Shown here: piece by piece, positions 51,002-59,684 of the stretch
Layout: every line of letters begins with the position of its first letter
How positions within the stretch are numbered: position 1 is the first letter of the stretch
Origin: an uncultured Lachnospiraceae bacterium
GTDB taxonomy: Bacteria > Bacillota > Clostridia > Lachnospirales > Lachnospiraceae
DNA: 64,000 bases
Direction: 5' to 3'
NCBI GenBank assembly: GCA_910578335.1
Contig: CAJTPU010000013.1
Location: forward strand, 51,845-115,844
Made by a program: the position numbers and the translations under genes
The notes under the pieces: generated by a model
Seen by the model: only the letters and a program-made list of their open reading frames with translations
The model's database searches: none
Told to the model about the DNA's origin: nothing

Positions 51002-52405
51002 ATGCAGATATTTATATCACACGCTTCCCAAAATGCTGCTGAAGCGTCTGCAGTCTGCCGCCTGCTGGAAGAACGGGGCACAAAGTGTTTTATTGCGCCA
51101 AGGGATATCCGGACAGGGAAGGAATATGCGGAGGAAATTGTAAACGGGCTGGATGGTTCTGCGGCAGTCCTCCTGCTGATGTCGGAGGCGGCAAACCGCT
51201 CGCCCCATGTGCTGCGGGAGGTGGAAAGAGCGGTCAGCAAATCCATCCCGATTCTGGTATATAAGCTGGAAGAAGTTGCATTGTCCAAGTCCATGGAGTA
51301 TTTTCTGATGACGCATCAGTGGGTCGGCTCGCAGGATGAGGACGGGTATGCGCGTATTCTGTCCTTTGCGGCTGATTTGCAGAAGCAGGCTGACGCGGAG
51401 CATGAGTCAGCGCAGGGCGTTGAAAAGAAGCAGTATAGGGAAGCGGCGGGCGCAGAATACCAAAATGAACGGCGGACAAAAAGCGCAGATAGAAAACGGG
51501 CTGAAAACAAAAAGCCCCGGAAAAAAGTCCGTGTGTTAGCGCTGGCGGCGGCTTTTTGCCTGCTTGCCGCGGGATTGACTGCGGGCTTTTTGCTTACAGG
51601 CGGCAGGCGTGCAAAGGTGCAGGTACAGACAGGCGATACCGTCCTGTTTGGCAGTTACAACGGCGAGGAGATAAGCTGGCGCGTATTGCGTATTTCGGAT
51701 GACGGCTCTAAGGCGGTTTTGGTGGCGGCGGATATCCTGACCATGAAAGCGTTTGACGCTGCGGAGGGCGGGCGGTACAACCGGTATGAGGAGACAGATT
51801 ACTGGGGGCAGGAGACTGCGGCGGATACGGATTTGAACCTGCAGATGCTGGTGCGCGGCAATAATAGCTGGTGCGTTTCCAATATCAGGACATGGCTGAA
51901 CAGTACGGCAGAGGTGGTGCTTTATACGGACCAGCCGCCGGAGGCATCCGCCATGGCGGAAAAAAAGAACGGGTATCAGAATGAGGCGGGGTTTCTGCAT
52001 GATTTTACCGAGGCGGAGCTTGCTGCAATTGTGGAGACGGAGATTGTAACCGGTACAAATCCTTTGTATGATGCGGATACTGTGACGACCATGGACAGGG
52101 TATACCTTTTGTCCATGGAGGAGCTTGGCTGGTTTGATGAAGCCGGCATCAGCAAGCTTGCCGTTCCCACGCAGGCAGCCGTAGCACAGGATGGCAGTTA
52201 TTGGTATATGCTGGACTACACGGAGTATGACATAAAGGAATACTGCTGGTGGCTGCGGGAGCCGGTAGAGGGCACTGCAAGCCAGTGTTATCTGGTGGGG
52301 AACGGCTATACGGCGGAAAACATCAGGCGGGAAAATGCAGGGCTTGAAGGCTACGGCGTGCGTCCTGCCATTACGGTTGACTTGTATCAAGTATCTTTCA
52401 GATAA
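51002..52405 (+). CDS. TIR domain-TM-DUF6273 protein
   Basis: The protein has 467 residues. An N-terminal TIR domain (about residues 1-135) begins MQIFISHASQNAAEA and carries CFIAPRDIRTGKEYAEEI. The presumed NADase-type glutamate is E73 in SPHVLREVERA. A basic linker and one membrane helix (about 178-200, VLALAAAFCLLAAGLTAGFLL) follow, and then an extracytoplasmic DUF6273-type domain of about 260 residues (VLFGSYNGEEISWRVL, WLNSTAEVVLYTD, LSMEELGWFDE, YCWWLREPVEG). The TIR part would be cytoplasmic with an outside sensor. Signalling or defence roles are inference. Confidence 0.85.
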   Translation: MQIFISHASQNAAEASAVCRLLEERGTKCFIAPRDIRTGKEYAEEIVNGLDGSAAVLLLMSEAANRSPHVLREVERAVSKSIPILVYKLEEVALSKSMEYFLMTHQWVGSQDEDGYARILSFAADLQKQADAEHESAQGVEKKQYREAAGAEYQNERRTKSADRKRAENKKPRKKVRVLALAAAFCLLAAGLTAGFLLTGGRRAKVQVQTGDTVLFGSYNGEEISWRVLRISDDGSKAVLVAADILTMKAFDAAEGGRYNRYEETDYWGQETAADTDLNLQMLVRGNNSWCVSNIRTWLNSTAEVVLYTDQPPEASAMAEKKNGYQNEAGFLHDFTEAELAAIVETEIVTGTNPLYDADTVTTMDRVYLLSMEELGWFDEAGISKLAVPTQAAVAQDGSYWYMLDYTEYDIKEYCWWLREPVEGTASQCYLVGNGYTAENIRRENAGLEGYGVRPAITVDLYQVSFR

Positions 52406-52419
52406 GGAGTAAGAGGCTT

Positions 52420-53439
52420 ATGAAGTGTGCAATTTATGGCGCAGGCTCGCTGGGGACGGTTCTGGGCGCTTATATGACAAAGAATGGGGCAGAGGTTGAG
52501 CTGATAAACAGGAATGAGGCACATGTGGCGGCGCTTCGGGAAAAGGGCGCGCATATCACCGGAACGGTGGACTTTACGACGCCTGTAAAGGCAGTAACGC
52601 CAAAGGAAATGGAAGGGAAATATGATGTATTTTTCCTGATGACGAAACAGTTGTACAATAAAGATGTGGTAACATTTTTAAAGCCGTTTCTGTCAGAGGA
52701 GGGGGTTATTGTTACCTTTCAGAACGGACTTCCTGAGCCGGGGATTGCAGAAATCGTAGGAAAAAATCACACCATGGGCTGTGTGGTGGAATGGGGTGCG
52801 ACGCTTTTGGAACCGGGGGTGTGCGTGCTGACGAGCGAGCCGGACAGCCTTTCTTTCCACATGGGCGGTATGGAGGGAATTACCGAAAAGCAGATAAAAG
52901 CGGTAAAAGAACTGCTTGAAAAAATGTGTCCGGTGCACATGGAGGAAAACCTTTTGGGAGCCCGCTGGTCCAAGCTGCTGATTAACGCTGCTTTTTCCGG
53001 AATTGGAACCGTGGTGGGAGGCACCTTTGGAGATGTCTTTGGCTATAAGGATTCGCGCAGACTTGCCGTGCGCTGTATGAAGGAATGCATCGATGTGGGA
53101 CATGCTGCGGGGGAGACCTTTGCGCCGGTACAGGGCAAGGACATCACAAAGCTTTTCTACTACAAAAATAAAATGAAGCGCGCTTTTGCCATGTTCCTTA
53201 TGCCGATAGCCATGAAGAAGCACGGCGCCATCGAACCGTCCATGCTGCAGGATATCCGGCACGGAAAGCCTTGTGAGGTTGATGCAATCAACGGAGTTGT
53301 CTGCGACTGGGGAAGAAAGTACAAAATACCGACGCCGGTGAACGATAGGATTGTGGAAGTGATAAAGAAGGAGCAGTCCGGCGAGCTGAAACCGGAAAGG
53401 GCAAATTTAAGCAGGTTTCAGGATTTGATACAGGCATAA
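52420..53439 (+). CDS. Ketopantoate reductase-like dehydrogenase
   Basis: This 339-residue protein has the ApbA/PanE fold: a Rossmann motif KCAIYGAGSLGTVLGAYM at the N-terminus, FFLMTKQLYNKD, TFQNGLPE, and the C-terminal catalytic region RWSKLLINAAFSGIGTVVG with the conserved lysine. It would reduce 2-dehydropantoate or a related 2-ketoacid with NADPH. It is longer than the approximately 300-residue PanE, so the substrate is uncertain. AAGGAG lies 9 bases before the ATG. Confidence 0.85.
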   Translation: MKCAIYGAGSLGTVLGAYMTKNGAEVELINRNEAHVAALREKGAHITGTVDFTTPVKAVTPKEMEGKYDVFFLMTKQLYNKDVVTFLKPFLSEEGVIVTFQNGLPEPGIAEIVGKNHTMGCVVEWGATLLEPGVCVLTSEPDSLSFHMGGMEGITEKQIKAVKELLEKMCPVHMEENLLGARWSKLLINAAFSGIGTVVGGTFGDVFGYKDSRRLAVRCMKECIDVGHAAGETFAPVQGKDITKLFYYKNKMKRAFAMFLMPIAMKKHGAIEPSMLQDIRHGKPCEVDAINGVVCDWGRKYKIPTPVNDRIVEVIKKEQSGELKPERANLSRFQDLIQA

Positions 53440-53527
53440 AAGGTGCATCCGGCTTCATATGGTATAGAGTATGAAGGCGAGGTGCAGTACCGCGGGAGAA
53501 CCTGCGCTGCTGTCCGGAAAGGGAATC

Positions 53528-54010
53528 ATGCAGTCAAACTTCAAAACTCTGGTAAAATCTATTGCGGCGCCCCTTGCTGTGGGCGCCGTCTCAGGCTTTT
53601 TGGCGCGGGAAGGGATTCAAAATTTTGGGGCGGGAGGACGTCCTTTTTTGTCGCCTCCGGGCTGGATGTTTCCGATTGTATGGATGCTTCTTTATTTGCT
53701 GTCAGGCGTGGGCGCGTATAGGGTAAAGACTTCAAAGGCAGATAAAGAACGTGTCGAGGAGGCAATTACGATATACCATCTGCTTCTGTTTGTACATTTT
53801 CTCTGGGTCATTTTCTTTTTTACTTTTGAATTTCAGATATTTGCTTTTGCATGGCTGATTGCAGTTTGGCTGCTTGCGGCGGTGGCGTCAATTCTTTTTT
53901 ATAGCATAAAAAAGCCGGCTGGCGTCTTTATGCTTTTGTTTTTGTGCTGGACGACGTATGCCGGCTATCTGAATCTGGCTTCCTGGATAATCAGGAAATC
54001 TCCATTGTGA
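53528..54010 (+). CDS. tspO: TspO/MBR family membrane protein
   Basis: This 160-residue protein has five membrane helices. The hallmark loop PFLSPPGWMFPIVWMLLYLLSGV is typical of TspO, which binds porphyrins and other tetrapyrrole ligands. GGAAAGGGA precedes ATG 53528; the longer frame from 53471 lacks a ribosome site. Its last 20 bases overlap the 3' end of the convergent heparinase-like gene. Confidence 0.88.
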   Translation: MQSNFKTLVKSIAAPLAVGAVSGFLAREGIQNFGAGGRPFLSPPGWMFPIVWMLLYLLSGVGAYRVKTSKADKERVEEAITIYHLLLFVHFLWVIFFFTFEFQIFAFAWLIAVWLLAAVASILFYSIKKPAGVFMLLFLCWTTYAGYLNLASWIIRKSPL

Positions 54011-55898
54011 ATACCTTGCCGTGCATGGTGAGCCGGACGCGGTACAAATCGTGGTCCCATGCCTTTTTTAACCTCTCGTCCGTAATGGGCAGAACCTCTA
54101 CGGCAAGGGGAGCGGCGCCCGAAAAGGAAGCGGCGGCAAGGCTGCCGATTTGTAACAGTCCGTCCTCTAAAACAGGCTTCTCATAGGTGATAAAATTCAG
54201 TACGACGTCAGGCAGATTGGTGGTATCCGTAATGACGACGCGGTTTTCTTTTTTGTGCAGCGCTACACTGCGCCGGTAGGAAGGAAGAGCTGGAGCGGCG
54301 TCTTTGTGCGGCGTTTGCGTTTTGTCGGAGGGTGTGAAGGAGGGGACGCACGGCGCAGAGTATGCACACGGCGCAAAATACGTACATGGCGAAAAATACG
54401 CGCCGGCAAGCTCCATGGACAAGGAAGAGACGTCTTCACCGCAGACAGCGTTGACGTCTGCGGCACGGTATTCAGCGCCGTCTTTTTCATCCTGTCCCAT
54501 CAAGGTGGGGAGGTTGTGATAGCCGGACTGCATGGTCCAGATTTCATAACGCTGTGGGGAGAAGGTTTTCTTTGTATAGCTCTCCACACCGATGTCCGCA
54601 AAGACCGGCAGTCCGTTTTTGTACAAGGTAAAGCTGCCTGTATCGTTGTGATTGTGGTTGTCCGCATTGTCTCCCGCCTTTACCGCAAGGGTCATCAGAT
54701 TGCTTCTGGTGAGAAACAGCCCTACGCTTTCATAAAAAATATCTTTGTGGGAAGCAGGGACGGGGTGGTCATAGGCAAGCACTTCTTCACTGTAAAAAAT
54801 ATTCTGCATCCGGTGAAACAGATTTATCCGGTTGACTTCGTCGGCGTACAGAGCGCCCTCTGATGCGCGGAAGTCCTCTGCGGCAAACTGCATAAGCGCC
54901 GGCTGGTTTGTGTATTTCCCAAATAGATATTCCTGCACGCCGGCACGTCCGGCGACAGGGGAGCAGTCGGCGAAATTAAAATAATATTTATCTGCCACAT
55001 GCACATGCATAATATAGGCGGCGATATTTTTTATCTTTTCCGTCTGAAAAAGCGGCGTGAAAGCGCCGTTTGATACAGCGTTTAAAATTTCCAGCGCATT
55101 ACAGAGACAGAGACCGGCGTGCCGATAGTACTGTGCACCCTCATCGCAGCAGCCGTCTATGCCGTAATCTTTTAAAAAGTAGTCCAGACTTTCGGCAGCC
55201 TTTAAAAAGACCTGTCTTTCGGTTTCTGCACCAAAATCCCCTAAAAAGACAGTGAGCAGGACATTCTGGGTACACCATGCAGTCCAGTTGCACATCGGCT
55301 CATTTTCCCTTCCCATCCACCAGAAATGTTCGTGCAGATAGGGCATGACAATGCGTTCCTGCAGGGTTTTATGGATGTTTCCCAAAATGAAAGGGCTGAA
55401 GGCGTCAAGCTGTTTTCCTAAAAGGTATGCGGTGCAGGAGAGCAGCGCGCCGGTCTCGCAGGCAAACAAATCGAGCACCGGACGGGTTATGTCGGGCAGA
55501 AGAAACTGCGGCGTGTCCCGTATATAAGAATTGTGGGGAGGAAGCTGCCAGCCGCTTTCTTCGCACAGGGTAAAAATACCGTTGACAATATCATCCAAAA
55601 ACCTGCCTTTTTGCTCCACACATTCTGCCGCCGCCAATCCGCACAAGGCATGGCGCCTGGCAAAATACAAATTTTCATACGCGCTCCTGTCACCTGTCCT
55701 GATAAAGCGCATGAAATCCGTGGCGCGGATTGCCGGATATGGGAAGTCCAAAAAGGATTCTCCTTCACTTATAATGCGTTTCCGCAGAGTAGAAGGGAGC
55801 GCCCGGTAAGCAGTCTTTTCGGCTGCGTCGGGAAAAGGCACAAATGCCTGAAAAGTTTCGACAAAAGCCTCCGCAGCCTTTTTGCATTGCATTTCCAT
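53991..55898 (-). CDS. Heparinase II/III-like polysaccharide lyase family protein
   Basis: This 635-residue protein lacks a signal peptide. An N-terminal alpha/alpha-toroid (about residues 60-370, with LLPDITRPVLDLFACETGAL and MCNWTAWCTQNVLLTVFLGD) precedes a beta-sandwich starting FYESVGLFLTRSN and the key motif DNADNHNHNDTGSFTLYKNG, which is typical of heparinase II/III and oligouronide lyases. It probably cleaves imported uronic-acid oligosaccharides in the cytoplasm. A low-complexity insert (about residues 495-545) is odd. AGGAGG eight bases before ATG 55898 sets the start. The yesN-yesM genes lie just upstream on the same strand. Confidence 0.85.
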   Translation of the reverse strand: MEMQCKKAAEAFVETFQAFVPFPDAAEKTAYRALPSTLRKRIISEGESFLDFPYPAIRATDFMRFIRTGDRSAYENLYFARRHALCGLAAAECVEQKGRFLDDIVNGIFTLCEESGWQLPPHNSYIRDTPQFLLPDITRPVLDLFACETGALLSCTAYLLGKQLDAFSPFILGNIHKTLQERIVMPYLHEHFWWMGRENEPMCNWTAWCTQNVLLTVFLGDFGAETERQVFLKAAESLDYFLKDYGIDGCCDEGAQYYRHAGLCLCNALEILNAVSNGAFTPLFQTEKIKNIAAYIMHVHVADKYYFNFADCSPVAGRAGVQEYLFGKYTNQPALMQFAAEDFRASEGALYADEVNRINLFHRMQNIFYSEEVLAYDHPVPASHKDIFYESVGLFLTRSNLMTLAVKAGDNADNHNHNDTGSFTLYKNGLPVFADIGVESYTKKTFSPQRYEIWTMQSGYHNLPTLMGQDEKDGAEYRAADVNAVCGEDVSSLSMELAGAYFSPCTYFAPCAYSAPCVPSFTPSDKTQTPHKDAAPALPSYRRSVALHKKENRVVITDTTNLPDVVLNFITYEKPVLEDGLLQIGSLAAASFSGAAPLAVEVLPITDERLKKAWDHDLYRVRLTMHGKVFTMEIS

Positions 55899-55918
55899 TT
55901 TCCATTCCTCCTGTCTGT

Positions 55919-57541
55919 TTATACATACTGTGCATTCAGGTACTCGGTCGGGGATATGCCCTCTATCTTTTTAAATACCTTGCTGAAATAAAAAGCGCTT
56001 TCAAAGCCCAGCATATCGGCAACCTCGTATACCTTGAGATTACCGTCCGCAAGCAGGCGTTTACTTTCGCTGACTTTGCAGATATTAATGTATTCATTGA
56101 AGCCGGTATCGTTATACTTGCTAAAAAGCTGGCTTAAGTAGCTGGGGCTTATGCTAAATATAGAGGCGACTTCATTTAAGGACAGCTTTTCCCTGATATG
56201 CCCGTTGATATATTTCTTGACGTTTAGGACGGTGTGGTTTTTGTAATCCTTCCTCTTTTCCTCAAAGAACGCCGATAATTTGTCCCCGAAGCTGTCCAGC
56301 CAGCCAATCACCTGCTCCACGGTGCTCTGCATGTAGACGGAGCGGTAGCCGGTGGGAGTGTCCTTAAAGATTTCTGAGACAACGGCTTCTCCGTCAGGCA
56401 GCATGGAGATGGAGAGGTAGAGTATGTTGCAGGCGGCGTCCAGCGCCTGCACGAAGTAATGGGGGTGCGCTGAAAAAAGTTCGTCAATGGCAGTGATTGT
56501 CTGCTGCAGAATTTCGGAATCATACTCTGCGAATGCCTTGCACAAATCATTTTTGAAAATTCCGATGTTAAATGCCTGATGGGAGTCGCTGCGGGCGGGC
56601 AGCCCCAAAAAAGCAGTCGGGTTTTCCAAAGTAGTTTCCTGATATGCCTGTCTGGCATACTGATAAGAATCGCTCGCCTGAAAGGGCGTGTTTACCAGAC
56701 TGCCGATGCCGCAGCGCAGGCATACATTGTAGTAGTTTAGCAGGGTAGCGCTGATATGTGCCAGAATATTGCTGATTTCCCCGGCATATTCCGGTTCATT
56801 GTTTTCCTCTGGTACAGTGCCCTGAGGAAGTGTTTCGTAACAGAAAAGCAGTGCAAAATGCCGCATGTCCAGAGACAGCGAGTAGCAGGGCATATATTTG
56901 ATGACAAGCTCCCGTATCATGGAAAGCGAGGAGGTAAACAGGGAAAGCTGTTGTTCGGCAGGCAGCGTATCAGCCTGCGCACCGATGATTTCTCCATAAC
57001 AGCATACGTAGCCTGCGTAATGGAAATCCAGCTTTAAGTCCTTGCTCTGCAGGGCAAATTGCTCTTCGGACTCAAACAGGTTGTGTAAGAGACTGATAAA
57101 AAACTTATCATAAAAAGGATGCACGGACAGCGTATCTTCGGCATCCTGTTCCTTGGCGGGCTGCCGCTTTTTTAAGGCGCGGTTTATGGATGTGAGCAGG
57201 GCTTCCGGGGTAAGCTCTAACTTTATCAGGTAGTCACAAACCTGATAAGTCAGGGCTTTTTTTGCCATTTGGAAATCTTCGTAGCTGGTGAGGATGATAA
57301 AAGCAGGACCGCCGTTACCATATTTTTGCTGACAGATTCTGGCAAGCTCCAGCCCATCCATCACCGGCATTTTGATATCCGTGATGACAATATCGGGGGA
57401 ATGTGCCGCAATCAACTGCAGCGCAGCCTGACCGTTTCCGGCGGTTCCGCATACCTGCAGGTTTGCGCCTGCCTGATTCAGCATAGATTTGATACCTACC
57501 TGCACCAGAATTTCGTCATCAACAATGAGTACTTTTATCAT
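55919..57541 (-). CDS. YesN-type response regulator (receiver plus AraC domain)
   Basis: The protein has 540 residues. The receiver domain contains VLIVDDEILVQVGIKSM and the phosphoacceptor Asp in DIVITDIKMPVMDGLE (about residue 54). A linker of about 290 residues leads to an AraC-type double helix-turn-helix (LSLNEVASIFSISPSYLSQL and KVYEVADMLGFESAFYFSKV). It would activate the sugar ABC operon and perhaps the lyase in response to the kinase. It overlaps the kinase gene by 23 bases. Confidence 0.93.
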   Translation of the reverse strand: MIKVLIVDDEILVQVGIKSMLNQAGANLQVCGTAGNGQAALQLIAAHSPDIVITDIKMPVMDGLELARICQQKYGNGGPAFIILTSYEDFQMAKKALTYQVCDYLIKLELTPEALLTSINRALKKRQPAKEQDAEDTLSVHPFYDKFFISLLHNLFESEEQFALQSKDLKLDFHYAGYVCCYGEIIGAQADTLPAEQQLSLFTSSLSMIRELVIKYMPCYSLSLDMRHFALLFCYETLPQGTVPEENNEPEYAGEISNILAHISATLLNYYNVCLRCGIGSLVNTPFQASDSYQYARQAYQETTLENPTAFLGLPARSDSHQAFNIGIFKNDLCKAFAEYDSEILQQTITAIDELFSAHPHYFVQALDAACNILYLSISMLPDGEAVVSEIFKDTPTGYRSVYMQSTVEQVIGWLDSFGDKLSAFFEEKRKDYKNHTVLNVKKYINGHIREKLSLNEVASIFSISPSYLSQLFSKYNDTGFNEYINICKVSESKRLLADGNLKVYEVADMLGFESAFYFSKVFKKIEGISPTEYLNAQYV

Positions 57542-59390
57542 AATCTGTCTCCTTTTGCCCGCTTTTTTCCGTGGAAGCGGGTATGCTTTGATTTTCGGGT
57601 ATCAGGATGGACATGGTGGTAAAGACGCCCTCTTTGCTTTGGACTGAGATACCGTAGGATTCTCCAAATTCATACTGCAGTCTTTTATGTACATTGCTTA
57701 CGCCTATTTCACGGAAAAAGTCGGCGCTGCTGTCATGGCTGTCAGTCAGAATCTGCGCCGCCTTTTGGGGGGACATGCCGACACCGTCATCCGTAACGTC
57801 GATGCGGACATTGCGCCGGCTGTCCGCCGTATTGGTTTCGTAATAAACATGGATGGTGATGTGTCCGGTGCCGCCTTTGGGCTCAATGCCGTGAAAAATA
57901 GAATTTTCCACAAGGGGCTGCAGGGTAAAACGAAGGATGCCGTTGTCGTATAAGGAAGGCTCGTCTACCTGAATCAGAAACGTGAGTGTGCCGCCATAGC
58001 GGTAATTCTGTATGGTAAAATAGTCCTCTAAAAAGGACAGCTCTTCCCGAAGAGGGATTAAAAGCAGCGTGCCCTTGGAAATACTTTTTAAAAGTCTTGC
58101 GAGGGCGGTGGTCATCTCGGAGATGCCGTTGGCGCCCTGTATGGTTGCCATCCACTTAATAGAATTTAAGGTATTGTAAATAAAATGAGGATTAATCTGG
58201 CTTTGCAGCATGCGGTACTCCAAATCCCGCTTCTGCTTTTCATCTTCAATTCGTTTTTCCATCAACAGGGTGACGCTTTCAGATAAGTTATTGATACCTC
58301 TGCCGATTTCTCCTAGCTCGTGGTTCCATTCAATAGCAGGCTCCCTTGAAAAGTCTCCCTCGGAAATGCGCTGTATTTTGTCCCGAAGCCGCGAGAGCGG
58401 CGTGTGAATCATGCGGTTCATGATAAGCATAAGCAGAACGCCGATTGCCATAATGCCGACAAGGGTAGCACCTATCATTTTCATAAACAGCATGCGCTGT
58501 CCGGAAAGCTCGCTGGCGGAAACACTCTGGCTGATATAGCAGCCGGGCATATTTAAGGGGGAACTGATGATGACGCTTTGTGCGCCGTCATCGGTTTTGA
58601 CCTGATGAATCAGCGTGTCAGGCGTCAGCGCAGAAGCGGTTAAATCGCCGGTTATTTCGTAAGAACCGGAAAGCTCCGTCAGACAGCCGTCTTTAAACAG
58701 GTAGCTGTGATTGCAGAGAGTTAAATAGATACAACTGTCGTCTGTGTGCGAGTAATTCTTTAAAGCATCGGTAAACAAATCGGCGGATACTTCGATAAAC
58801 AGATAGCCGCCCTGTACGGCATTAAATTTGTAGGTAATCGGGCGGATGACGGGAAGCACGAGCCGGCTTGACCGAAGAAACGGGTCGGGTATAAAGCCAT
58901 AAGAAAAGTTGTATTCGGAATCGGAGAGCAGGGCTTCAAAGTAAGGGAGCTTTGGAACCTTTTCTGCAAGGTCTGCGGTGGTAGAGTAAGTGCTGTTGGT
59001 ACAGATTTGCAGGAAATGCTCGTTGGTAATGACGGCAACGCGGGGCATATAGAGCTTGGACGCGTTGCTGTTGTACTCCTCTAACATCCGGTCGTAAGTA
59101 TTGACGGCAAGCACGCTGCCGGGATTGGGATTGTGTTCAATATAAGAGGCAATATTGCTGTTGTTCTGGCAGAACTGCGCCATGCGGTAGACGTCGCCGA
59201 TATGACTGTCGATGGTGTCCGATACAAAGAACAGGTTAGTCTCTGTGGACTGTATCATGTTCTGCAGCAGGTAATTTTGAAAAATATAATAACTGGTATA
59301 ACTGATAATCAGGCACATAGCCAGAATACAGGACAGAGTGACAAACAGTATTCTTTTTTGGATGTTGCCGAAAGAACGCAGCCTTTTCAT
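57519..59390 (-). CDS. YesM-type sensor histidine kinase
   Basis: This 623-residue kinase has a TM helix (about residues 13-35), an extracytoplasmic sensor domain of about 260 residues, a second TM (about 300-323), HAMP, and the His_kinase domain with phosphoacceptor His in QSQINPHFIYNTLNSIKW. An HATPase domain (VENSIFHGIEPKGGTG, DVTDDGVGM) is C-terminal. The YesM/YesN pairs typically sense sugars through binding proteins. GGGAGG before ATG 59390 selects the start over 59423. The sugar ABC operon is divergent. Confidence 0.93.
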   Translation of the reverse strand: MKRLRSFGNIQKRILFVTLSCILAMCLIISYTSYYIFQNYLLQNMIQSTETNLFFVSDTIDSHIGDVYRMAQFCQNNSNIASYIEHNPNPGSVLAVNTYDRMLEEYNSNASKLYMPRVAVITNEHFLQICTNSTYSTTADLAEKVPKLPYFEALLSDSEYNFSYGFIPDPFLRSSRLVLPVIRPITYKFNAVQGGYLFIEVSADLFTDALKNYSHTDDSCIYLTLCNHSYLFKDGCLTELSGSYEITGDLTASALTPDTLIHQVKTDDGAQSVIISSPLNMPGCYISQSVSASELSGQRMLFMKMIGATLVGIMAIGVLLMLIMNRMIHTPLSRLRDKIQRISEGDFSREPAIEWNHELGEIGRGINNLSESVTLLMEKRIEDEKQKRDLEYRMLQSQINPHFIYNTLNSIKWMATIQGANGISEMTTALARLLKSISKGTLLLIPLREELSFLEDYFTIQNYRYGGTLTFLIQVDEPSLYDNGILRFTLQPLVENSIFHGIEPKGGTGHITIHVYYETNTADSRRNVRIDVTDDGVGMSPQKAAQILTDSHDSSADFFREIGVSNVHKRLQYEFGESYGISVQSKEGVFTTMSILIPENQSIPASTEKSGQKETDYDKSTHC

Positions 59391-59532
59391 GAATGCCTCC
59401 CTGTGCTGCCGCTGCCGCGGCATACCTGTTCCGTAGCTTCTTTTTGCATTATACTATCAAATTGTAAAGAAAAGCAATTTTTTTCAGATACACATAAAAA
59501 AATTGCATTTCCGTTAAAAAAAATACATATTT

Positions 59533-59546
59533 TGTAAACGCTTACA
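59533..59546 (+). promoter_or_regulatory. CcpA catabolite-responsive element (cre)
   Basis: TGTAAACGCTTACA is a perfect palindrome and matches the cre consensus. It lies between the divergent kinase gene and the sugar ABC operon, so either or both may be repressed by CcpA when preferred sugars are available. Confidence 0.75.
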
Positions 59547-59639
59547 GAAATAAGCGCAGGGAAATGTGAATAAAATGTGAATAGAATATAAAGTTTTTCC
59601 ATGTCATATTTGACTAAATTAGGTTAAACTTATTTCAAA

Positions 59640-59661
59640 CAGAAGCGGATAAGCGCTTCTG
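59640..59661 (+). promoter_or_regulatory. Hairpin just before the binding-protein ribosome site
   Basis: CAGAAGCG (59640-59647) pairs with CGCTTCTG (59654-59661). AAGGAGG follows 9 bases later. It may be an operator, a stabilising 5' stem or a site for the response regulator; sequence does not decide. Confidence 0.5.
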
Positions 59662-59684
59662 CAGAATGAAAAGGAGGAATAGGT

